A stretch of DNA of 18,763 bases from Discostella pseudostelligera. Taxonomy: Eukaryota > Bacillariophyta > Thalassiosirophyceae > Thalassiosirales > Thalassiosiraceae. Made by a program: the position numbers and the translations under genes. The DNA is taken from assembly GCA_036940085.1 (NCBI GenBank), contig JALLBK010000210.1, positions 1 to 18,763 on the forward strand, in the 5' to 3' direction. Shown here one piece after another: positions 9,801-18,499 of this stretch. Numbering within the stretch: position 1 is the first letter of the stretch; the number at the start of each line of letters is the position of its first letter. Under the pieces are notes generated by a model. The model was given only the letters and a program-made list of their open reading frames with translations, was not told the origin of the DNA and did no database searches.

Positions 9801-12800
9801 CCTTCAATCAAATGCTTCCTCCGATTTCACGCGTTCACAACTTTGAAGTTGTTAAGCTTTGGGACTTCCTTCACTCGTTTTCAAATATTTTCTCCTTGTC
9901 GACCACACAAGTATCTCCATCCACATTGGACGATCTGCAAGATGCTTTCAATTGTTTACACACAAATGGATGTGATAAACAAATGCGCGCTAATGCAGTT
10001 CAGATGTTTACTGGAATCGCCATCGATCTTTGTAAAGTTATATCCCCTGGGTGAGTGTTCTTATGAGAATATTGTATTATGATCATGGACGTTGCACTCA
10101 TTTCTTATGCTGACATCTCTTTTTGTATCTACCAGCCTGACGAAATCCCTTTCGTCATCGACCCAGAACGTTGACGTTGTTGGCAAAAATGGCACTGACG
10201 GTGGACCGCAAGGAGATGCAGACGTCTCTTGTTTACCTGTAACCGAATGGAGTTGGCGAGAAATTGCTAGGATGGTAATTATCAACGATATCTTGACAGA
10301 CCTTGGCTTCTCTAAGCAGGAAGCCGCCAATTTAGTGAAAGGATATCGCAGCGGCGGACACCCAAACTCAAAAGAAGCTAAAAGGTGGAAAAAGATAGAA
10401 GAGTCCCCTGTGGCCATGATGTATCAAATTATTCTTGATGGTGACGCTTCCAATCAGTTTCGACGGCGAGTTATGAGAGCAACTCTAAGCACACCTTGCG
10501 CACCTTCATCTGTGCCCTCAGATTGGCGGTTTTTCCTTCACAACATCAAGTCTCGGTCCTCGACTCCATTGCCATACGTCAAGGACAATGTAGCAAAATC
10601 CCTGGTCGTTTTGAAACAAAATTTTTCTGACGATCAACAGGCACAATCACACGTCGAAAGCCTTGAATCTTGTCTGGCCATGTTGGAGTGTGAGAATGGC
10701 ACCGTAAGTACCCCTGAACTACACAAAGCGAAGCAACTTGCAATCAGCGTACTGGATTCATCTAGGGATACTCGAGCACCTCCGTCCTTCCATTGTAACC
10801 CGACTGATTCAACCCAAGAACCTGCCAGACAAAAGATGGGTTATCAGAAAATGTTCCAAATGTCAAGAGAGAAATTCAAAGCGTTAGAACAGTCTAAGGA
10901 AGAATACATGGCAGCTGCACTGAGGCTTAAAGAGGAACTCGAATTTAAGACCAGAGAAGGCGATGATGAAGATGACGAGGACGAGGACGAGGACGAAGAA
11001 GTGGAGGATTTTGCAGGAGAAACGGATGCTGACATTGATGTTTTAGATAGAGATTCTTCACCTCCAATTGACTCTGTGGACAATAGAGAGTCCACGCAGG
11101 GTGAGAGTAAAGGAGCTGCTAATGACAATCCAGGAGAATCAGAAGCTGACAAGGAAGTTACAGAGAGAGAATCTGCACTTTCATCTGACTCTTCGAACAA
11201 AAGGGACTTTGAGGACGAGGAGAAGAGTAGATGTTCTACTCTTGAATCTTCAGAAAAGATCGAGCGTGATGGAGCTGGCAATGTAGTGCAGGATTTAGAA
11301 GCTGATGCATCAATAGGTCCATCCACTGTTGAAGAAGCCTCCAACACAACTGGACATCCTACGGTGAGCGAAAAAGATTCACACCTCCCTACCGAACCTG
11401 CTGAAGATTTCCCGGATGGATGGGAGGTTCGCCGGATTCCAAGGCTTAATCCTACTGACAAACGAACTGATCGAAATTGGTATTCTCCGAAGCTGGGTCT
11501 GAAATTCAGAGCAAAATCTGACGCTTTGCGCTTCCTTGGACTTGTGGAAGCTGCCAACGGGGACGAGGCGGCTGCAATAATGGAGTTTCATGGAAAAAAT
11601 ACCAACGGGGCTGCTTCCAAAGTTGGGAATAAGCCTGCAAGTACTGTAGCAAGTACGGAGGATAGCAAAGCTGGCAGCAATAAAGCTGAATATGAATTTT
11701 GCGAAGACGATCCTCTTGCCCCGGATATCATCCGCCGATGTCTAGCAGTGATACGTTCACTTTGTGGAACAAACTCAGCTGAACAATTTATCTATCCCGT
11801 GGATCCGCAACTTTACCCAGGGTGAGTTTGATGATCAACTTTTTATTTGACTTGTGCCAACCTACGACTTATCACCCAATCCTTAATGGCAGCTACTATG
11901 AATCTGTAATGAATCCATGTTCATTGTATGATGTTGCGAAATTTCTTCAAGATGCCGGGCAGAAGTTCTCCTCTGATCATACCGACCCTGAGATAGAGGA
12001 GGTAGTGGCCGACGTCGGGAGAAAGGTTCGCACCATTGTCCAGAATTCCATCTGCGTCATGTCCTCCAACAATATCGTCAATTCCGCGGAAGAAATGCTG
12101 AGAATATTCGAGCGCTTATTTTTTGATTGGGTACTTGCGCCTTCGAAAGATAGACCTCAACTTGAAGATTTGGATGATGACATGTGCATTGACCACCACG
12201 AGAGTGATTTGCACTCCATGGTACTCCTTTGCGATGCGTGCGAGGGCAAGTACAATATGAGTCGGCTCAAGCCTGAATTAGATCACGTTCCTGATGGCGA
12301 CTGGTACTGTCCGCGATGCGTGGCAGGAAGGAGTTGGCTGACAGCGGATCCGCGCATTGGAAGACAAGTCCAGAATGAATCATTTTCTGGAATTGTCCAA
12401 TCATGTAAATTCCTTTTTACGGATGTCGGGAATCTCTCGATATTATATCGCCTAAAATCAATCAACTCTGGCCGAATCGAGTACTGGGGAGTAGAGGATG
12501 TCGATAAATCAATGTTGGGCGATCCAGTGGAGCCCATTCGCTGTCTGACGGCTCTATCAGAAAGCCCTGGTTATGGGTTTGGCCGGGATTTTAGTATTTT
12601 GGGGGGTGCCATTCCACTTGCCATTAATCCTCTCGTCGGGGACAAGGCGGCCCAAGCTGCTCTCTCAAATGTGGTTTTCAAGGATACAGTTTCTGCATGT
12701 GTTTCTCTGACTCACCCGCCAGAAGATTACTCGTCAGAAGAATGGATTACTATTCTATTGCTACTTGTCTCAAAATGTTCACAATCGGATGAACTCCAAG

Positions 12801-15304
12801 ATATTTCAAGTAAGCTCGAAAGTAAGGTAGCGGCTTCCCTCTCGACTAACATGATGACGTTCTGGAGGGCTAGGGCTGCAAAAAATATTGTTCCGAATGT
12901 TTCTGATGATGATTCGGTTTCGTCAGAAGAGTCGGAGCCGTGCGACGCTCCTGCTGATGTCCCTTCGGCTATCGAGAAGACGATCGAGTTCCCCACAAAA
13001 ACCGAATCACCTTCGACGGATATCGCTGTTAAATCCTCCGGAGAAGAAGAAGTCATTGCCGAGAATCGTCCTACCGATGCTACTGATATGGATATCAGTT
13101 TCAATAGTTCCCTTGAAGGACCTGATGAAGTCAGCAGCAATACTGTTGTGAACGCCTCCGTTCAACCCTCCAACGAAGAAGCCAGCAGTAATACTGCTGC
13201 GAACACCACCATGCAACCCCCTAACGACGTCATTCTGACAGAAGAAGAGATAATGCGAAGAAAGCGCGAGTCCAGCATCCTTGCTAAGTCCAAACGCGAG
13301 AGAAAAAGGGAGGAGGCATTGATAGGGTATTTTATTGGGACCCGATTAAAGTCAACTGCTGCGTCATTTGAAGAGGATTTCCTTTCAACCATAGTTAAGT
13401 CCACCCTCTGTAACCAAGAGGAAGGTCTTGACTTCTCTGCGGTTCGCTGTCGAGAGACGTGTCATTATTGCGGGCTTTCAGATGTCGCTCTTGGTGCCCC
13501 TCTTTGCCGCACTCCAGATGAAAGCGAGTGGAGAGAAATGTTTCCATATGCGTTGCATGGTAGAAACACTTTCATGATAGCTCAAGTTCCCGACAACGAC
13601 GGCGAAACTATTTCAGTTGAGCATGAGAATCGAGAGAACCAGTCGGCTGATGTCCTCTCGACAGAGCCAGCTACCAAAGTTAAGGTGTTCACCGTTCGAG
13701 TCCGTGTAGGTGGGGTTCTTGTCTCGTCGAGGCTCAAGAGTGACGACAGTGCCAAGAACTCCGACTCCGTCATGCAGCAGGTAAGCTCGCAAACACCATG
13801 GTATTGTTCATGATAAGTCAACTTGCCAATGACGATCCTTATTTATATTCCTCTTCGGAGCAGTTTCTACCAAGAAATCCTATTGGATTCCAATCGGAGC
13901 TTAAGTTTCGCCACCAATCGAGCTTAACCATCTTAACTGGATCCCTTTCTGCTCATGAAGTGTGCGCAATCGCTGCACACCGGAGTCTGAAGGACAAACT
14001 GCTTGCTGAGCGTCGAAATTTTTACCGATCAAACCTGACACGAGAAGCAGCACTAACTTGTGGGAAGTCTACTCCTATTGGAACCGACCCCTTTGGGAGA
14101 TCGTATTGGGTTTTCAGTGCCGATCCTACATCTCTCTTTGTGTGTGAAATGAATTCAACTCCTGATGCCGCATCTCCCACACTCAAGCGGCTACATAGAT
14201 TCCACAAGCCAGAAGAAATTGCATCCGTTATTGTATGCCTGGGCAGAGATCCATTATGTGAAACATTAAAAGAGATTTTCCCTGAAGCGACAAAGGTTGT
14301 TAACGATAGGTCTTGGTCTACTTTGTTGATGGAAAGGAGTTTGCGTCGTGACCCAGAAGCGACGGAGGCATTACCTATCTCGGACGAGACTAAGGTTGTC
14401 GAAGAAGAGCAAACTGATTTCGGTGCAGTGAGTGCAATAATATTTTTGTCTACCGTATCTCTGAAACACACGAATGCTAATCCTATCCATTTCGTCTTTT
14501 CAATGAAGCCATTTGTTGAAGACGAAGATGTTCTTGTCGAGTCAGCAAACGGCAAATTTCTTTGGGACGCTGTAATTGTTGATGTGTCTAAAGACCCCGA
14601 GACGGCGAAAGTTTATGAATACCTTGTCCACTACAAGAATTGGAGCAGCAGATTTGATCAATGGGTTGTGCCCGAACGGGTTGTCGAACCGAGCAAAGTC
14701 AATTTGGAGGTGCAGGTAAGAAGTCAGCTGTGCATATGTTCCAGGATATCTTAATTCGTTGCACATCTCTGATACCTATTGAACTCTCCATCCTGTTCCG
14801 CAGGAGGAAGTCATTCAAGACTTCACTTCCGCAAATGACGTCGCTCCTCCAGAGTTGGAGTGCATGTTTGCGTATAAGTTCTTGAATGCGAAGAAACGTG
14901 CTAGATCCACCCCTGTCTCAAAAGCGGAACTATTTGAGTGTTCTTTTACAAGGCCATCTGCATCTCACGACGAGAAGCTTCTTGGTTTGTTGAAAGGGGC
15001 CATACTACTCATTGAAGCAGCACTCCCTCGGGGCTCTGTCAATGGAGTATGGAATCCTCAGGCAGCTGCATTGTGGCGCAATTTTGTCAAGGATGCACAA
15101 GGTCCGGAGTCTCTGATGAAGTGCGTTCTCTTGCTAGAAAACGCTATTTCCCCTTTTTGGCTCCACTCTCAGGCCACTCAACTGTACTCATCCATTCCTA
15201 CGCAGTGGAGAGCCATGGGCGAGGCATCTTTATCAGCAATTGCTCTTCGGGTTGGAATTCTTGACCGGTGTTTGAAGTATCAGCAAAAAAAGAAGCAACC
15301 CTAG
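6858..15304 (+). CDS. Giant multi-reader chromatin scaffold (FYRN-Tudor-DDT-MBD-bromo-PHD-WSD-chromo barrel), BAZ/ACF1-like
   Basis: Exons are 6858-8469, 8562-9418, 9497-10050, 10136-11821, 11893-13780, 13864-14427, 14509-14715 and 14804-15304; the seven GT-AG introns are 71-92 nt; the product is about 2,622 residues. Segments in order: acidic/basic disordered N-terminus; FYRN-like (about 315-440: YPVGFSYDRF, GPVFRVTW) split by a basic insert; Tudor-like (474-537: VGMRVSVRFD, YWGTITHV); FYRC-like (about 540-600: SPIEAWGKTLLSLGL); long basic coiled coil (660-880); DDT (about 935-1006: VVKLWDFLHSFSNIF); WHIM1-like (about 1043-1090: TEWSWREIARMV); acidic repeats; MBD-like (1431-1495: FPDGWEVRRIP, NWYSPKLGLKFRAKS); bromodomain (1537-1650); PHD-like (1666-1712: LLCDACEGKY, DGDWYCPRC); second WHIM-like helix (about 1845); Cys cluster (2089-2108); WSD (about 2269: TPIGTDPFGRSYWVF); chromo barrel (2389-2456: FLWDAVIV, VHYKNWSSRFDQWV); helical C-terminus. 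DDT-WHIM-WSD proteins bind ISWI ATPases, so a nuclear remodeller subunit is the likely role. Start is ATG 6858; the GTG at 6852 is ignored. Confidence 0.85.
11016..11210 (+). repeat. Diverged acidic 26-residue repeat, two units
   Basis: Units at 11016-11093 and 11133-11210 start 117 nt apart and encode aligned 26-residue stretches of the form GE-x2-AD-x2-V-x2-R-x-S-x4-DS-x3-R. I count ten identities and about seven conservative changes. They lie in the acidic linker between the WHIM-like segment and the MBD-like domain of the chromatin protein. The linker also has an uninterrupted Asp/Glu run just upstream (around 10960-11010). Confidence 0.65.
13131..13232 (+). repeat. 51-bp tandem repeat, two units, in the chromatin gene
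   Basis: Units at 13131-13181 and 13182-13232 abut directly. They encode 17 residues each, VSSNTVVNASVQPSNEE and ASSNTAANTTMQPPNDV. The repeat keeps the frame and sits in a disordered Ser/Thr-rich linker before a basic coil. A recent in-frame duplication is the simplest reading. Confidence 0.8.
14428..14508 (+). other. Chromatin-gene intron 6: 81 nt, in frame, no stop
   Basis: It starts GTGAGTGC and ends in a pyrimidine-rich tract with CAATGAAG. It is phase 0, a multiple of three, and open. Retention would insert a hydrophobic 27-residue segment directly before the chromo-barrel strand PFVEDEDVLV. The strong donor and the odd inserted composition favour splicing. Confidence 0.75.
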
Positions 15305-15802
15305 AGCTGCATAGATACATAACCTACATAAATTACAGAAATCCGTTCGATTAAAGAAAATAGGCAGTTGATGCAGTGTAGATGGCGGTGTTCGAGCTGA
15401 TCGTAGATCGTTGATATCAAGATTGGAAGGCCACCGGCGGTGGATCTGTACAATTCCATTTTCCATTTGCCCAAACCGTCTCCCGAACCCATCCTTTTTT
15501 CGACCTTTTTGATTCTCTTGGGAGAAAGTGGTCCGTTTAGCCTCACACGTAGGAATTCGCTGACGAATTTCCGTTCGGAGAGATATTTTCTCTCCAAATT
15601 TCGGATTTGAGAGAAACGTACCAAAATTAAGAAAAATGCCGTCCGTTCCTCCTTCGTGGAAACGGACAAGAACACGCCACCGAATTCCCCAACACCAACA
15701 CCGCCACCATGACGACAAAGACGATAAAATATTATGGCAGGCAGGATACGGCACATTTTTTCAATAGGGTCAATGTAATTCAACCAACAACCATCATCCA
15801 CC
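15305..15802. promoter_or_regulatory. Intergenic region: chromatin-gene 3' end and paralog B promoter
   Basis: These 498 bp hold the 3' UTR of the chromatin gene and the upstream region of paralog B. Two adjacent dyads stand out: GGAATTCG-CTGA-CGAATTTCC (15552-15572) and GGAGAG-ATATTTT-CTCTCC (15577-15595). A TATA-like ATAAAAT lies at about 15724-15730, some 75 bp before the ATG. Minus-strand ORFs of 173 and 190 residues overlap here but show no family signature. Confidence 0.45.
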
Positions 15803-17407
15803 ATGAAGGCCAGAACATTATCATCATCATCTTCTGCTACAGCTTTGGCATGCACATTTCTATTCACCACCACACATCATGGCTCAGTATCAGCAAGCGC
15901 AATTCTGGCCGGTGGCAACCGCGAGATTCACCAAGGCGAGATACGAGCGGGGGCAGTCGCCGACGCACTCTTCCGACAGGCTCGTCCATACGAACAAATG
16001 CCTGGCGGTGTAGGAGTCATGAATGATTCCTCCTCCACATCGTCATCCTCTCGTCGTCGTCGCTTGGATGATTTTGAGATCGATGGTTCTTACAATATCA
16101 AGTTCTCCCAATGCGTCGACATAAAATTACGCAACGATGATTTGTTCAATGATGATGCTACTCTTGCTTACACCAAGGCGGGTCAAATTATCTCCACCAA
16201 ATCCTACGTCCTATTTCATGTCTGCCAAAAAGACGATTGTTACTATGAATCGGATGACGATCTCTACATGTTGGACCTACCCACATATGTGAGGAATCTT
16301 GCCTGGTACCATGCCACTGCGAAGAGCACATATTGCGAAGCATGCGACACATATTACGCGGATTATTGCGCCTCCAACCGCAAACTATCTACGACGGCGG
16401 CTACGGAACAGAATCAACGTCGGACATCGAGCTACATTACCTGTGACCAATGTGAAGCCTATGGCTGCGGCAATACCGACGACCAACAGAATAACGATGA
16501 TGAAGGAGATGACACAGTCGTGGAATTGATTAACGACATCTCTGAATGCCTAAACACAGGCCTGAACCTGAATGACAATCCCATGTATGTTGGATTCATG
16601 TGCAGCCCAAATGGTGGGAACGGCGTCGAGCTTGCTATCTTCCTGGATGATCAATGCACAATGTATACGAATATGAAGGCATTCAGCGACATCCCCTCCT
16701 ATTACATTTACAACAGCAATGATATTTTTACCAAGACGGAAACTTACATTAAGAAAGCCTTCACCGACACTACGTCTTGTCTGGAAGCAGAATTTGATGA
16801 TCCCGCTAATCAGAGCAACGGGGATGATGACAATGCCGCTGTAAATAATGGGGGGGAAGTGAACGAATACTGTTCCGGCATCTTCGAGGCAGGAGCACTT
16901 GCGTTTAGTAGCTGTGCTTCAAATAATGACGATCAAAACAATTATGGCAACAACCAAAACGACGATGATAAGTACAGCTTTTACGCATATGACATGAACT
17001 ACGATGGTGACGAAGATCTGAATGAGGTTTGCACTGTCCTTCAACAAATGGAAGGGGCATATACATATCATTATGACTCGACGAACTCCGGATCGTGGTA
17101 CAGTAGCAGCAGCTCGGGAAGTGGAAGCAGTGGAAGTTCCAGTAGCAGTCAGAGTAGTAAGGGAAGTTGGAATTTTTTTAGCCGCGGTGGCAGCAGCAGC
17201 AGTGAAGAAACGAGTGGGGGTTCCAATGCTAGCGCCAGCACTGCGAGCGCCACAGGTGCTGATGTCGTTGCCATTGTGCTCTATGTCTTGCTAAGCTGCG
17301 CCGTTATAATAATGACACTATTCTTTATCGGATGGCATGCGAGGAAGAAGAGGAGGGAGGGAAGAGTGCGAGAAGAGCCTGCTTACATTGGCGGCAGATT
17401 AGTTTGA
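15803..17407 (+). CDS. Secreted type I membrane protein, two Cys-rich domains, RXL sites (paralog B, intronless)
   Basis: A single open frame gives 534 residues. Layout: signal peptide (about 1-32); pro-segment with LFRQARPY, matching LLKKAIPY in paralog A; RRL at 86-88; first domain with six Cys, including SYVLFHVCQKDDC, nearly identical to paralog A; RKL at 193-195; a TCDQCEAYGC cluster; an acidic linker; second domain (FLDDQCTMY); an Asn-rich patch (about 400); SGSWY followed by a long Ser/Gly stretch; one membrane helix (about 488-511); and a basic tail ending AYIGGRLV. All 16 lumenal cysteines align with paralog A, so eight conserved disulfides are plausible. Differences are the lack of introns, a shorter acidic linker and the Ser/Gly stalk. 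The protein probably sits in the plasma membrane or a secretory/silica vesicle membrane with both domains outside the cytosol. Function unknown. Confidence 0.87.
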   Translation: MKARTLSSSSSATALACTFLFTTTHHGSVSASAILAGGNREIHQGEIRAGAVADALFRQARPYEQMPGGVGVMNDSSSTSSSSRRRRLDDFEIDGSYNIKFSQCVDIKLRNDDLFNDDATLAYTKAGQIISTKSYVLFHVCQKDDCYYESDDDLYMLDLPTYVRNLAWYHATAKSTYCEACDTYYADYCASNRKLSTTAATEQNQRRTSSYITCDQCEAYGCGNTDDQQNNDDEGDDTVVELINDISECLNTGLNLNDNPMYVGFMCSPNGGNGVELAIFLDDQCTMYTNMKAFSDIPSYYIYNSNDIFTKTETYIKKAFTDTTSCLEAEFDDPANQSNGDDDNAAVNNGGEVNEYCSGIFEAGALAFSSCASNNDDQNNYGNNQNDDDKYSFYAYDMNYDGDEDLNEVCTVLQQMEGAYTYHYDSTNSGSWYSSSSSGSGSSGSSSSSQSSKGSWNFFSRGGSSSSEETSGGSNASASTASATGADVVAIVLYVLLSCAVIIMTLFFIGWHARKKRREGRVREEPAYIGGRLV

Positions 17408-17551
17408 ATGGCTAAGGGCCGAATGTTTACTTTAATGCAATTTTGTGTAATACAAATAATATGATGTGTAAGGGAGTGCAAATATTAGATGGTGTGTAAA
17501 GAGAAATAATGCGATAGCCGAGATAATTGTTATCGGTCCTAGAGAAGTAGA
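17408..17551. other. Convergent 3' region with three TGTGTAA copies
   Basis: The 144 bp between two facing stop codons contain TGTGTAA at 17444-17450, 17465-17471 and 17493-17499, all in plus orientation after paralog B. TGTAA acts as a poly(A) signal in green algae; whether it does so here is an inference. A dyad-like GATAATTGTTATC lies near 17522-17534. Confidence 0.5.
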
Positions 17552-18499
17552 TCATATCCCATCGAACTCATCATCACTGTCATCATCATCAAAATCATTT
17601 GCTTCTTCTTCCAAGTCGAAGTAGTCATTTGACCCGTTCAAAGCTTCCGACTCAACCAGTGCCCTTCCACCAAACGTACCCACAATTTCTCTTGTTACCA
17701 ACGTCCTCTTCTTTCTTTTATTTCCATCCACTACTGCATCTTCCTTTACAGTTAGAATCGTCCCGTGGGTCATTCTCCCACGTATCCTACCATGCTTCAT
17801 GCCAATAGCTCTTCGTCCAGCACCTCCTCCATATCGTCCCCATACTTTACATCGCATCTCCACAGTTGCCTTTTCTATTATATTGGAACGACGACGATGA
17901 CGCATACGTGGTTCAGAAACGAGGAGGAGTGTATCATAATGACGATCGGTGACACAGTATGGATTCGGAGTTAAGTACCATTCTCCTCGGAGAGGTTGAT
18001 GTTGTTGTTGGTTTGATATCGATGTTGAATTATCGATTTGGTCATCATGTTCAAAGTTGTTGACAGATGATAGTTTCATGCCATTGCTACTTCTACCATC
18101 CTCCACTAGGATCAATGAGAATCTGCCATTCTTCTCTATATTCAATATGCATGAGACAGATCTGACAGATTTGGTTGTCGTATGTTGATGTTGGTTCAAT
18201 GCATTGTTATGTCTCGATGGCACCTCTGGAAATAGCAGCTGCAAATCGCCATCTTCCTTCTCCGTCTCTCTTGTGCCACTTCTCTTTGTTATCTTCTTCT
18301 GCACACCATTATCATTAACTAAGTCATCTGGCGTTGGTAAATACCATCGTCGTCGAGACAATACATGTCTCGACAATTGGATATCCCAACTTCCGTAGAC
18401 CTGGTCATAGGCACTCAGCAATTGTGCATGACATTTTCTACTGGCTACCATTGAAAATGAAACGTAAATGAATGCAAGGCAGTGTAGGTCTCGCATCAT
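17552..18499 (-). CDS. Secreted protein of unknown function with acidic C-terminus
   Basis: The minus-strand frame from ATG 18499 gives 315 residues without introns. The first 25 residues look like a signal peptide (LAFIYVSFSMVAS, then RKCHA before QLL). The mature part starts YGSWDIQLSRHV and later has GEWYLTPNPYCVTDRHYDTL, LLVSEPR and KVWGRYGGG, then GRMTHGTIL. The alternation suggests antiparallel beta strands, and two GxWxL-type strand starts hint at a lipocalin-like or jelly-roll fold; this is a guess. It contains poly-His/Gln patches, an Arg/Lys-rich middle and a very acidic tail (DDDDSDDEFDGI). The frame stays open to the window edge, but the extension lacks an ATG and is His/Arg-rich low-complexity sequence, so I start at the first ATG, followed at once by a second. 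It is convergent with paralog B. I do not recognise the family. Confidence 0.68.
   Translation of the reverse strand: MMRDLHCLAFIYVSFSMVASRKCHAQLLSAYDQVYGSWDIQLSRHVLSRRRWYLPTPDDLVNDNGVQKKITKRSGTRETEKEDGDLQLLFPEVPSRHNNALNQHQHTTTKSVRSVSCILNIEKNGRFSLILVEDGRSSNGMKLSSVNNFEHDDQIDNSTSISNQQQHQPLRGEWYLTPNPYCVTDRHYDTLLLVSEPRMRHRRRSNIIEKATVEMRCKVWGRYGGGAGRRAIGMKHGRIRGRMTHGTILTVKEDAVVDGNKRKKRTLVTREIVGTFGGRALVESEALNGSNDYFDLEEEANDFDDDDSDDEFDGI

Noticed and set aside
10844..11557. A 237-codon minus-strand ORF with long Ser runs
   Set aside because: It is the complement of Asp/Glu-rich repeats in the chromatin gene; the poly-Ser is a shadow.
15233..15873. Minus-strand ORFs of 173 and 190 codons overlapping paralog B's 5' end
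   Set aside because: No conserved motif, and they overlap the chromatin gene's last exon and the start of paralog B, both well supported.
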